DNA of 16,138 nt from an uncultured Clostridia bacterium (lineage in GTDB: Bacteria > Bacillota > Clostridia > Oscillospirales > Acutalibacteraceae): assembly GCA_937919155.1 (NCBI GenBank), contig CALFPM010000142.1, positions 1 through 16,138 of the forward strand. Direction: 5' to 3'. A program made the translations under genes and the position numbers. The first letter of the stretch is position 1. Every line of letters begins with the position of its first letter. A model generated the notes under the pieces. It did no database searches. It had not been told where the DNA came from and saw nothing but the letters and a program-made list of their open reading frames with translations. Shown here in pieces: positions 1 through 6,725 of the stretch.

Positions 1-578
1 GCGAAGCAACAGGCAGCATGGTTGTTGATATCGGCGGCGGTACTGCAGAAGTTGCAGTTATCTCACTCGGTGATGTTGTTACCGCAAACTCAGCAAGAGT
101 TGCAGGCGACAACTTTGACGAAGCAATTATCTCTTACATCAAGAAAAAATATAACCTGCTTATCGGTGAAAGAACCGCTGAAGATATCAAAATCAAAATC
201 GGTTCAGCTTACCCCTATGAGGGCGAAGGCACAATCAACATCAAGGGCAGAAACCTTATGGACGGTCTTCCCAAGAATGTTGATGTTACCAGCGAAGAAA
301 TCCGCGAGGCTCTTGCAGACCCCGTTTCACAGATTGTTGACGCCGTTAAGTCCACTCTTGAAAAGACTCCCCCCGAACTTGCTGCCGACATCATTGACCA
401 CGGCATTATGCTCACGGGCGGCGGTGCTCTGCTCAGAGGTCTTGACAAGCTTCTTTCAGCAGAAACAAAAATCCCCGTTATTATTGCTCAGAATCCTCTG
501 GACTGCGTTGCAGACGGCACAGGCCTTTGCCTTGAAAACGATTCTCTCAGCATAACAAGCAATAAGAAATATATATAA
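1..578 (+). CDS. mreB: Rod shape-determining protein MreB, 3' part (5' end outside window)
   Basis: This is the bacterial actin that forms membrane-associated filaments guiding side-wall peptidoglycan synthesis. The reading frame is open from the left edge (in-frame codons from base 3) and gives about 191 residues of a protein usually near 340, so only the C-terminal half is present. Visible actin-fold signatures are the phosphate-2 loop VVDIGGGTAEVAVIS near the start of the fragment and the adenosine motif LTGGGALLRGLDKLL. The usual ending (CVALGTG..LEN) is present as CVADGTGLCLEN, followed by a short polar tail. It precedes mreC by 92 bp that contain a heptamer repeat; the order mreB-mreC-mreD-PBP supports the identity. 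The ATG at base 18 is an internal methionine, not the start. Confidence is high. Confidence 0.96.
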   Translation, partial: EATGSMVVDIGGGTAEVAVISLGDVVTANSARVAGDNFDEAIISYIKKKYNLLIGERTAEDIKIKIGSAYPYEGEGTINIKGRNLMDGLPKNVDVTSEEIREALADPVSQIVDAVKSTLEKTPPELAADIIDHGIMLTGGGALLRGLDKLLSAETKIPVIIAQNPLDCVADGTGLCLENDSLSITSNKKYI

Positions 579-583
579 TATGT

Positions 584-655
584 AAAGTGCAGAGTTTCAG
601 TTACAGGCAAAACCTATCCTTCACTTTGCACTCTGCACTTTGAACTTTGCACTTA
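584..655. repeat. Heptamer repeat and inverted repeat between mreB and mreC
   Basis: Bases 622-655 are a run of 7-mers (CACTTTG, CACTCTG, CACTTTG, AACTTTG, CACTTA). The same 34 bases occur without change at 4312-4345. The left part of the gap holds a partial opposite-strand copy: AAAGTGCAGAGT at 584-595 is the exact reverse complement of 630-641, so the transcript could form a 12-bp stem with a loop of about 34 nt. No U-tract follows, so a terminator role is not supported. The mreC ribosome binding site begins right after the repeat. Confidence 0.75.
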
Positions 656-670
656 AAAGGAGAACAACCG

Positions 671-1513
671 ATGATCCGCTTTCTGAAAAGCTCAGCATTC
701 AAAATGTTTGCAATCATAGCCGCCGCGCTGTTGGCAGGCTCTGTGTTTGCTGTTGCCTCCAGAAGCGGTTCTTCGCCGTTAACAAGCGTAACAAGCGTCA
801 TTTTCGGGCCTTTGTCGCGCCTTGCCTCCTATGTTTCTGCAGGATTTGCGGATATTCCCGTCTCTTTCAAATCATCATCCGAACTTCTGAAAGAGAATGA
901 AGAACTGCGCAAAAAAATTGATAATCTCACCGACCAGCTGGTCGATTATGAACAGCTCAGGCACAAAAATGAGTTTTATCAGCAATTCCTTGAGATAAAA
1001 GAAGAACACTCCGACTATGTGTTTGCCGAGGCGGCAATTATCGGCAGAGACGCGGCGGACACATTCGGCTCGTTCACTCTCAACAAGGGCTCTGCCCACG
1101 GAATCGGCGTTAATGACCCCGTTATTTACGGCAAATATCTTGTGGGAGTCATTTCATCGGTCACTCCCACCCAATGCACCGTTAACACAATCCTCAATCC
1201 CAAGGTAAATGTCAGTGCATACGAAGTGCGCACAAGGGATCTGGGTTATGTTACCTCAACTGTTGCCCTTGCCCGCGAGGGTCATTGCCATATGCCCGGT
1301 CTGGCATCATCAACAGCGGTCACCGCAGGCGGAATTGTCTGCACTTCCGGCGTTGGCGGAATCTTTCCCCGTGACCTTATTATCGGCAACATTGTTGATG
1401 TTGTTGACGGCACGGTTGATATTTCCGCAAGCGCAATCATCGAGCCGGGCATCGACCTTGGCGAAATCACCGATGTATTTATCATCACTTCCTTTGACGG
1501 ACAGAACCAATGA
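671..1513 (+). CDS. mreC: Rod shape-determining protein MreC
   Basis: MreC is the bitopic scaffold that links MreB to MreD and the elongation PBP outside the membrane. The chosen ATG has AAGGAG at 657-662 with 8-nt spacing and gives 280 residues; an in-frame TTG at 647 lies inside the repeat and lacks a ribosome binding site. Residues 10-30 form one transmembrane segment, about 68-112 a heptad-rich coiled coil (LKENEELRKKIDNLTDQL), and about 118-270 the double beta-barrel domain with NKGSAHGIGVNDPVI (138-152) and FPRDLIIGNIVDV (232-244), both typical of MreC. Its last bases overlap mreD (ATGA), so the two are probably translationally coupled. Length and domain order fit the family. Confidence 0.95.
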   Translation: MIRFLKSSAFKMFAIIAAALLAGSVFAVASRSGSSPLTSVTSVIFGPLSRLASYVSAGFADIPVSFKSSSELLKENEELRKKIDNLTDQLVDYEQLRHKNEFYQQFLEIKEEHSDYVFAEAAIIGRDAADTFGSFTLNKGSAHGIGVNDPVIYGKYLVGVISSVTPTQCTVNTILNPKVNVSAYEVRTRDLGYVTSTVALAREGHCHMPGLASSTAVTAGGIVCTSGVGGIFPRDLIIGNIVDVVDGTVDISASAIIEPGIDLGEITDVFIITSFDGQNQ

Positions 1514-2028
1514 CAATTGAAACACAACGCAAAAATTTAATAATCCGCAGGATATGCCTTGCCCTGATTTTACTGTTGATATCCGTTTTGCAAAGCACAG
1601 ACGGCTTCTTTCCGCAGATTTTCGGTGTCAGGGCTTTGTTGCTTATTCCCTGCGTTGTTTGCATTGCAATGTATGAACGCGATGTGTGGGGAATGATTTT
1701 CGGTCTTTTTGCGGGTGCGCTCTGGGATGTTTTTGCCGCGGGTGCAAGCTACAACGCTCTTTTCCTGCTTGCTGTCGGTTTCGGATGCGGCACGCTGATA
1801 AACACAATTATGCGTAACAACATTGTCACCGCAACCCTGCTCACTTTCATCGCTTCTTTATTTTATAACATTATATATTGGCTTTTCCACTTTGTTTTTC
1901 AGGGTCTGGACAGCGCCGCCTTTATGCTGCTGCGCCAATATCTGCCCTGCGTGCTTTACACAGTAATACTTACTCCCATTATTTTCCTAGTTGTGAGAGC
2001 GATAGAAAAGAAATTTACGGAAGAATAA
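1510..2028 (+). CDS. mreD: Rod shape-determining protein MreD
   Basis: MreD is a small integral membrane protein of the elongation complex. The gene starts with the ATG of an ATGA overlap with mreC. The 172-residue product is almost entirely hydrophobic: a short basic N-terminus (QRKNLIIRR), then about five membrane helices near residues 14-28, 40-55, 62-78, 84-100 and 108-130, and a last one near 145-163, ending in a basic tail (RAIEKKF). The YERDVWGMIFGLFAGALWDVF stretch (55-75) resembles the conserved MreD loop that carries G...G...D. Sequence conservation in this family is low, so the call rests on length, topology and position between mreC and the PBP. Confidence 0.9.
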   Translation: MTIETQRKNLIIRRICLALILLLISVLQSTDGFFPQIFGVRALLLIPCVVCIAMYERDVWGMIFGLFAGALWDVFAAGASYNALFLLAVGFGCGTLINTIMRNNIVTATLLTFIASLFYNIIYWLFHFVFQGLDSAAFMLLRQYLPCVLYTVILTPIIFLVVRAIEKKFTEE

Positions 2029-2061
2029 TAAATTTGAAAATTATCTGAAGGAGGTCTGCAT

Positions 2062-4113
2062 ATGCATGTTAAAATCACGCCCAAAAGGCGCATTATATCA
2101 CTTTGCATAATGCTTGCCTTCTTTGTTTTTTTTGCTTTTGACCTTGTTAAGGTTCAGCTTATCGAGGGCGAGCAATACGATGCCGCGAGCTCCTCTGTTT
2201 CCGCCAAAACGGCAACAATCTCCGCTGCCAGAGGCGAAATAGTTGACTGCAACGGCAACCCTCTTGTCTATAATGATCAGGGTTATTCCATTATTTTTGA
2301 TGCCGCCTATTTCCCCTCATCAAAGGAGCAGGCGCGCCGAAACGAAATTATCATAAGCCTTATCCGTCTTTTTGAAAGCAATTCCCTTGAATGGACGGAC
2401 AACCTGCCTCTTGTCATTGACGCAAACGGCAACATTGCCTTCAAAGAGGACAGCGAAAAACTGATTAACGAAATGAAAGGTCCCGATATGCTGGACCTCA
2501 ATGAATATGCAACTGCGGAAAACTGCTTCCTTGAGCTTGTGAAGGATTATTCTCTTGAGGAATATTCACGCGAGGATGCCCGCAAAATTGCCTCCGTTTG
2601 CTACGAAATGAGGCGGATTTATTTCAGAATCGGCAATCCATACACCTTTGCACAGGATGTGCCCGATGAAATAGTTGCAAAAATCAAGGAAAACAACAAT
2701 TTTTATCTTGGTGTTGACGTTCGCGTTGATCCTGTCCGCAAATATACTGACGGTGCTCTTGCGCCCCATATCCTTGGCAGAATCGGCGCAATTGATGCGG
2801 ATGAATACAAAGAAAAGAAAAGCGAAGGCTATAAGATTACGGATTTCATCGGCAAAAGCGGAATTGAGCTTGCAATGGAAAAATACCTTAAGGGTATTGA
2901 CGGCGAAGCAACCGTTTACACCGATGAAAACGGCAACAATACCACCGAAATCACAACCGCACCCTCTCAGGGCAACACCGTTGTGCTGACTATTGACAGC
3001 GGTGTTCAGCGTGTTGCACAGAACGCCCTTGAAAAAGCGCTGATAGACTATGCGGGCAAAAAGGGCAATATGGTTGAAAATGCAGGTGCCGTTGTTGTTC
3101 TCAACTGCAAGGACAGCTCCATTCTTGCCTGCGCATCATATCCCACTTATGATATATCCACTTACAGCGAAAACGCCGCCGCCCTCAACACTGCGGCAGG
3201 CTCACCCTTATGGAACAGAGCTTTGCTCTCCACTTATGCAACAGGTTCAACAATGAAGCCTTCAGTTGCAATTGCCGCCCTTGAAGAAGGTCTCATTGAC
3301 GAAGATTACACCGTCTACTGCAGCGGTATGTATACCTATCTCGGTCAGAAGTTCAAGTGCGAACAGGCTCACGCAACAAGATTTGTCAATGTTGTTAACG
3401 CTATTGATGAATCATGCAACACCTTCTTCTATGAAGTCGGCAAGATAATGGGCATTGAAAAAATGAATGAATACCGCACCCTTTTCGGTCTCGGTTCAAA
3501 AACAGGCTGTGAGCTTGGCGAGGCAACAGGCGTGCTTGACAGCCCCGAATACCGCGCATCTCTCAATCAGAAGTGGCTGCCCGGTTACACCGTTCAGTCT
3601 GCAATCGGTCAGGCGGGCAATCTTTTCTCACCCATTCAGCTTGCCAACTACTGCGCAGCAGTCGCCAACGGCGGCACAAGACACAGAACTCATTTCGTGA
3701 AAGCGGTCAAGAGCTACGATTATTCACAGACCGTGTTTGAAAATGAACCTGAAATTGTTGCGGAAACAGGCGTTTCCGAAGAAACTCTTGAAACCGTCCG
3801 CAGAGGTATGCTTGAAGTCGGCACAACAGGCTACTGTTCATCCTACTTTGCACATCTCCCTGTTCAGGTTGCCGCAAAAACAGGCACATCACAGGAAATC
3901 CGTAAGCTTGACGGCGTTTCCGTTAAAATAAACAACGGTTTTCTTATTGCATTTGCTCCCTACGAAAACCCTGAAATTGCCATTGCCGTTGTGGGCGAAG
4001 GTATGACTTCAGGTGCATTTGTTGCTCCCGTTGTTGCCGATGTTGTTGAATATTACTACGGCAGAAGCGACACTCTTGATTCCTATCAGCAGGAAAATGT
4101 GCTGATACCTTGA
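2062..4113 (+). CDS. mrdA: Class B penicillin-binding protein 2 (elongasome D,D-transpeptidase)
   Basis: This enzyme cross-links peptidoglycan during side-wall growth, acting outside the membrane with MreC and a RodA polymerase. A near-perfect ribosome binding site AAGGAGG (2048-2054) sits 7 nt before the ATG. The 683 residues comprise a short basic cytoplasmic tail, one transmembrane anchor (11-29), a PBP dimer/pedestal domain with RGEIVDCNGNPLVYN at 57-71, and the transpeptidase domain from about 300. All three active-site motifs are seen: SxxK as S396-TMK (GSTMKP), SxN as S451-CN, and KTGTS at 606-610. The GKSGIELAMEKYLKG stretch (264-278) is also characteristic. It is longer than E. coli PBP2 (633 residues), with an insert of about 100 residues near 90-200 in the pedestal region. 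No rodA follows here. It could equally be labelled pbpA; the elongation assignment rests on mreBCD. Confidence 0.93.
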   Translation: MHVKITPKRRIISLCIMLAFFVFFAFDLVKVQLIEGEQYDAASSSVSAKTATISAARGEIVDCNGNPLVYNDQGYSIIFDAAYFPSSKEQARRNEIIISLIRLFESNSLEWTDNLPLVIDANGNIAFKEDSEKLINEMKGPDMLDLNEYATAENCFLELVKDYSLEEYSREDARKIASVCYEMRRIYFRIGNPYTFAQDVPDEIVAKIKENNNFYLGVDVRVDPVRKYTDGALAPHILGRIGAIDADEYKEKKSEGYKITDFIGKSGIELAMEKYLKGIDGEATVYTDENGNNTTEITTAPSQGNTVVLTIDSGVQRVAQNALEKALIDYAGKKGNMVENAGAVVVLNCKDSSILACASYPTYDISTYSENAAALNTAAGSPLWNRALLSTYATGSTMKPSVAIAALEEGLIDEDYTVYCSGMYTYLGQKFKCEQAHATRFVNVVNAIDESCNTFFYEVGKIMGIEKMNEYRTLFGLGSKTGCELGEATGVLDSPEYRASLNQKWLPGYTVQSAIGQAGNLFSPIQLANYCAAVANGGTRHRTHFVKAVKSYDYSQTVFENEPEIVAETGVSEETLETVRRGMLEVGTTGYCSSYFAHLPVQVAAKTGTSQEIRKLDGVSVKINNGFLIAFAPYENPEIAIAVVGEGMTSGAFVAPVVADVVEYYYGRSDTLDSYQQENVLIP

Positions 4114-4173
4114 TTTGAGTGCAAAATGCAAAGAGCAAAGGGCAAAGTTAAGGGTCGCTTCGCTCCGATTTTT

Positions 4174-4267
4174 ATGAAATAACAAGGTTCTCGAGCACAA
4201 CAGTGCGAGAGGTTCTTATTATGAAATAACAAGGTTCTCGAGCACCGTAGTGCGAGGGGTTCTTAAT
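4174..4267. repeat. Two tandem 47-bp hairpin repeats
   Basis: Copy 1 is 4174-4220 and copy 2 is 4221-4267, directly abutting; both begin ATGAAATAACAAGGTTCTCG. They agree at 42 of 47 positions. Each can fold as CTC-GA-GCAC, a 4-nt loop, then GTGC-GAG (copy 1 at 4190-4209), with weaker outer pairing of AAG with CTT. Three of the five differences fall in the 4-nt apical loop (AACA against CGTA), while the stem bases are unchanged. Confidence 0.8.
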
Positions 4268-4286
4268 ATTTATAAACAATTTTAAA

Positions 4287-4311
4287 TCGGGTAAGGGCAG
4301 AGCCCTTCCGA
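4287..4311. other. GC-rich hairpin in the PBP-minD gap
   Basis: TCGG (4287-4290) plus AAGGGC (4293-4298) pair with GCCCTT (4302-4307) plus CCGA (4308-4311), around a 3-nt loop AGA and a 2-nt GT bulge. No T-run follows, because the heptamer array starts at once, so it is not a convincing intrinsic terminator. It is probably part of the repeat element. Confidence 0.55.
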
Positions 4312-4388
4312 CACTTTGCACTCTGCACTTTGAACTTTGCACTTACAAAGCTTTTACTATTAACTTTGCGATTGAAAGGAGCATACCT

Positions 4389-5111
4389 ATGTCCCAAATC
4401 ATACTCGTTGCCTCGGGAAAAGGCGGCTCAGGCAAATCCTCGTTTGTGACGGGGGTCAGCAGAGCTTTGACCTCACTGGGCAAAAAAGTGCTTGCAGTTG
4501 ATTGCGATATCGGACTGCGCTCCCTTGACATAATGTTTGATGTGACCGAAAAGGTTGTTTTTGACTGGGGCGACCTGCTCCTTGAGCGTTGCGATGCTCA
4601 GCAGGCAATCATCAAAGGCGAAATTGACCTGCTTGCCGCACCCAGAAGCTTCAGCGATGATTTCACTCCCGAAGCAACGGCAAAGCTTTTCCGTTCTTTG
4701 TCGGATAATTATGATTATATTCTGCTTGATGCCCCGGCAGGCATTGACAGAGGATTTCAGCTTGCCGCATCGGCGGCTGACAGGGCAATTGTTATTTCCA
4801 CTCCCGACTATGTTTGCGTACGCAGCTGCGGCAGAGCCTTTGATGAGCTTCGCCGTATGGGTAAGGAAGATGTGCGCCTTGTCATAAATATGTTTGAAGT
4901 CAAGCCTGTCTGCAAACGCAGACTCCTCAACATTGACCAGTGTATTGACGAAACGGGTGTTCAGCTTCTCGGCGTTGTGCCCCGTGACTATAACATATCG
5001 TTCAGCACCGTAACAGGCAAAAAGCCTCCCTCTGATTCCCCCTCAACTCTTGCTTTTTCAAGAATTGCAAGGCGCATAACGGGTCAGAGGATACCTCTTA
5101 TTTGTGAATAG
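4389..5111 (+). CDS. minD: MinD-family septum-site ATPase lacking the C-terminal membrane helix
   Basis: This is a ParA/MinD-type ATPase; MinD normally dimerises on the membrane with ATP and recruits MinC to block misplaced FtsZ rings. AAGGAG at 4376-4381 is 7 nt before the ATG. In the 240 residues I see the deviant Walker A (GKGGSGKSS, 10-18), the A' box VDCDIGLRSLDIMF (37-50), which is MinD-like, and Walker B ILLDAPAGID (111-120). The protein ends ARRITGQRIPLICE, where canonical MinD continues through a linker into an amphipathic membrane-targeting helix; that helix is absent. The VRDSDR motif of E. coli MinD reads VRSCGR (144-149). Neither minC nor minE is nearby. The mreBCD-PBP-minD order matches the clostridial mre/min cluster. 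Family membership is firm; a canonical Min role is uncertain. Confidence 0.85.
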   Translation: MSQIILVASGKGGSGKSSFVTGVSRALTSLGKKVLAVDCDIGLRSLDIMFDVTEKVVFDWGDLLLERCDAQQAIIKGEIDLLAAPRSFSDDFTPEATAKLFRSLSDNYDYILLDAPAGIDRGFQLAASAADRAIVISTPDYVCVRSCGRAFDELRRMGKEDVRLVINMFEVKPVCKRRLLNIDQCIDETGVQLLGVVPRDYNISFSTVTGKKPPSDSPSTLAFSRIARRITGQRIPLICE

Positions 5112-5121
5112 GATGATATCT

Positions 5122-6489
5122 ATGGATAACCGCACAATTGCAGCCATTGCAACTCCCAACGCCCCGGGCGGTATAGGAATAGTCCGCATTTCGGGCGAAA
5201 ATGCCCTTGAAATTGCGGCAAAAATATTCAGACCCGTGAGCGGCAAAGACATTGCCCAAAGCAAGGGTTACTGCGCCCATTTCGGCAATGTTTATGACAA
5301 TAACGAAAAAATTGACGAGGCGGTTTGCCTCGTTTTTCGCGCACCCGCAAGTTATACAGGCGAAAATGTGGCAGAGATTTCATGCCACGGCGGTCTTTAC
5401 ATAACAAAGCGCGTTCTTCGTGCCGCTCTTGATGCAGGTGCAAGCCCTGCAGAAGCAGGCGAATTCACAAAGCGCGCTTTCCTTAACGGAAAAATCGACC
5501 TTGCCGCCGCCGAAAGTGTTATGGCTCTCATCGGCGCATCGGGCAAGCAGGCCGCATCTGCGGCACTCAACACTCTTGACGGCAACCTGAGCCGCGAAAT
5601 AAGGGGCGTTGCACAGTCTATTGTTTCCATCTGCGCCTCTCTTGCCGCCTGGGTTGACTATCCTGACGAAGATATTGAAGACACGGGCGCGGCAGATATG
5701 CTTCCCGTTTTTCTGAATGCAAAAAAAGAATTATCCGATATAATCCGCCGCTATGACTGCGGACGAGCCGTAACAGACGGCATTGACGCCGTTATCGTTG
5801 GCAAACCCAATGTGGGCAAATCCACTCTGATGAATATGCTCACGGGCTTTGAGCGTTCAATCGTAACGGACATTGCAGGCACGACCCGCGATGTGGTTGA
5901 GGAAAAAATCGTGCTCGGCGAAATTATTATGCGCGTTGCGGACACCGCGGGAATACGCGAAACTGAAAATGTGGTTGAAAACATCGGTGTCAGCCTTGCA
6001 AGGCAGCGCCTTGAGCGCGCCGAGCTTCTCCTTGCCGTTTTTGACGGCAGTGAGCCTCTCACCGATGATGACCTTGACATAATAAAAAGCTGCAGCGGCA
6101 AAAAAGCCATTGCACTTCTCAACAAAGCCGACCTGCCCCTTGCGGCAGACAGGCAGATTATTACCGATTCATTTGAATTCACGGTTGAGCTTTCCGCCTC
6201 TACGGGTGAAGGCAGGGACGAGCTTGAAAAGGCGGTTGCAAAAATCTGTTCCACAGATGAATTCAATCCCAATGCCGCCTGCCTCACAAGCGAAAGACAG
6301 AGGCAATGTTGCGTAAATGCCCTCACAAGCATCGAGGATGCCATCAACGCAATCAACTGCGGAGTCACTCTTGATGCAGTCAATGTGTGCGCCGACTGCG
6401 CCATTGATGCTCTCCTTGAGCTGACGGGTGAAAAAGCAACCTCAGCAGTTGTTGACGAGGTTTTCTCAAGATTCTGTGTCGGAAAGTAA
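5122..6489 (+). CDS. mnmE: tRNA uridine-5-carboxymethylaminomethyl(34) synthesis GTPase MnmE
   Basis: MnmE works with MnmG to install the carboxymethylaminomethyl group (or its glycine-free precursor) at wobble U34 of several tRNAs, using GTP hydrolysis and a folate-derived carbon. I place the start at ATG 5122, with an AGG at 5110-5112, giving 455 residues beginning MDNRTIAAIATP; in-frame GTG 5104 would overlap minD and ATG 5113 has no ribosome binding site. The N-terminal folate-binding domain has GGIGIVRISG and YTGENVAEISCHGG. The G domain shows G1 GKPNVGKS (227-234), G2 in AGTTRDVVEE, G3 DTAG (274-277) and G4 NKAD (334-337). The C-terminus is the family hallmark FCVGK, with Cys452. It begins 10 bp after the minD stop, so cotranscription is likely. 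Jag and YidC genes, common upstream neighbours, are absent. Confidence 0.97.
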   Translation: MDNRTIAAIATPNAPGGIGIVRISGENALEIAAKIFRPVSGKDIAQSKGYCAHFGNVYDNNEKIDEAVCLVFRAPASYTGENVAEISCHGGLYITKRVLRAALDAGASPAEAGEFTKRAFLNGKIDLAAAESVMALIGASGKQAASAALNTLDGNLSREIRGVAQSIVSICASLAAWVDYPDEDIEDTGAADMLPVFLNAKKELSDIIRRYDCGRAVTDGIDAVIVGKPNVGKSTLMNMLTGFERSIVTDIAGTTRDVVEEKIVLGEIIMRVADTAGIRETENVVENIGVSLARQRLERAELLLAVFDGSEPLTDDDLDIIKSCSGKKAIALLNKADLPLAADRQIITDSFEFTVELSASTGEGRDELEKAVAKICSTDEFNPNAACLTSERQRQCCVNALTSIEDAINAINCGVTLDAVNVCADCAIDALLELTGEKATSAVVDEVFSRFCVGK

Positions 6490-6536
6490 AAAACAGCTGT
6501 TTATTTTTCTTATTCAGCATTATAACAGCCGTTTTT
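6489..6536 (+). terminator. Candidate intrinsic terminator after mnmE
   Basis: AAAAACAGCTGTT (6489-6501) pairs with AACAGCCGTTTTT (6524-6536) in 12 of 13 positions, around a 22-nt loop. The T-run is at the 3' edge of the stem. It starts at the last base of the mnmE stop codon. The large loop makes it a moderate rather than strong terminator; the following 190 bp up to mnmG otherwise show no gene. Confidence 0.5.
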
Positions 6537-6676
6537 AATGCTTATTTGGAATAATAAAGGCGATTTCAGGATACAGACGATTACGCAAATCAAAATGACC
6601 TGAGCATCGTTTGAAAAATTTCCATCGGCTCCAGACGGGCGTTTTTTCAGACATAATTTTTGACTTATATAAAAAG

Positions 6677-6708
6677 TTATCCACACTTTCTCTTGCAAAT
6701 GTGGATAA
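6677..6708. promoter_or_regulatory. Pair of perfect convergent DnaA boxes upstream of mnmG
   Basis: TTATCCACA is at 6677-6685 on the + strand, and its exact reverse complement TGTGGATAA is at 6700-6708, with 14 bp between them. The region just upstream (6650-6680) is AT-rich. They lie 18-49 bp before the mnmG start. DnaA could bind here to control mnmG, or the site could be a fragment of an origin region. Function is inferred; the motif matches are exact. Confidence 0.7.
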
Positions 6709-6725
6709 ATCCAAGTGGTGTTTTT

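Larger units (their letters stand above)
4119..4345. repeat. Intergenic repeat element bounded by inverted heptamer arrays
   Basis: The gap between the PBP gene and minD (275 bp) carries a composite element. Its left boundary is four 7-mers, GCAAAAT GCAAAGA GCAAAGG GCAAAGT (4121-4148). Its right boundary (4312-4345) is the oppositely oriented array CACTTTG CACTCTG CACTTTG AACTTTG CACTTA, identical to 622-655. Between them lie two 47-bp tandem repeats and a GC-rich hairpin. The inverted arrangement resembles a MITE- or REP-like non-coding element, but I see no target-site duplication and no transposase. No ORF with a ribosome binding site lies inside. Confidence 0.7.

Noticed and set aside
4130..4350. 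Insertion sequence or transposon between the PBP gene and minD
   Set aside because: No transposase, no long terminal inverted repeats beyond the degenerate heptamers, and no target-site duplication are seen; it is kept as a non-coding repeat only.
5751..6404. Long - strand ORF of 217 codons
   Set aside because: It lies antisense to the G domain of mnmE, is serine/arginine-rich low-quality sequence with no recognisable motif, and is a shadow of biased codon use.
6660..6725. Upstream in-frame ATG for mnmG (22 extra residues)
   Set aside because: The extension has no ribosome binding site, overlaps the DnaA boxes, and would place non-conserved residues before the standard MnmG N-terminus.
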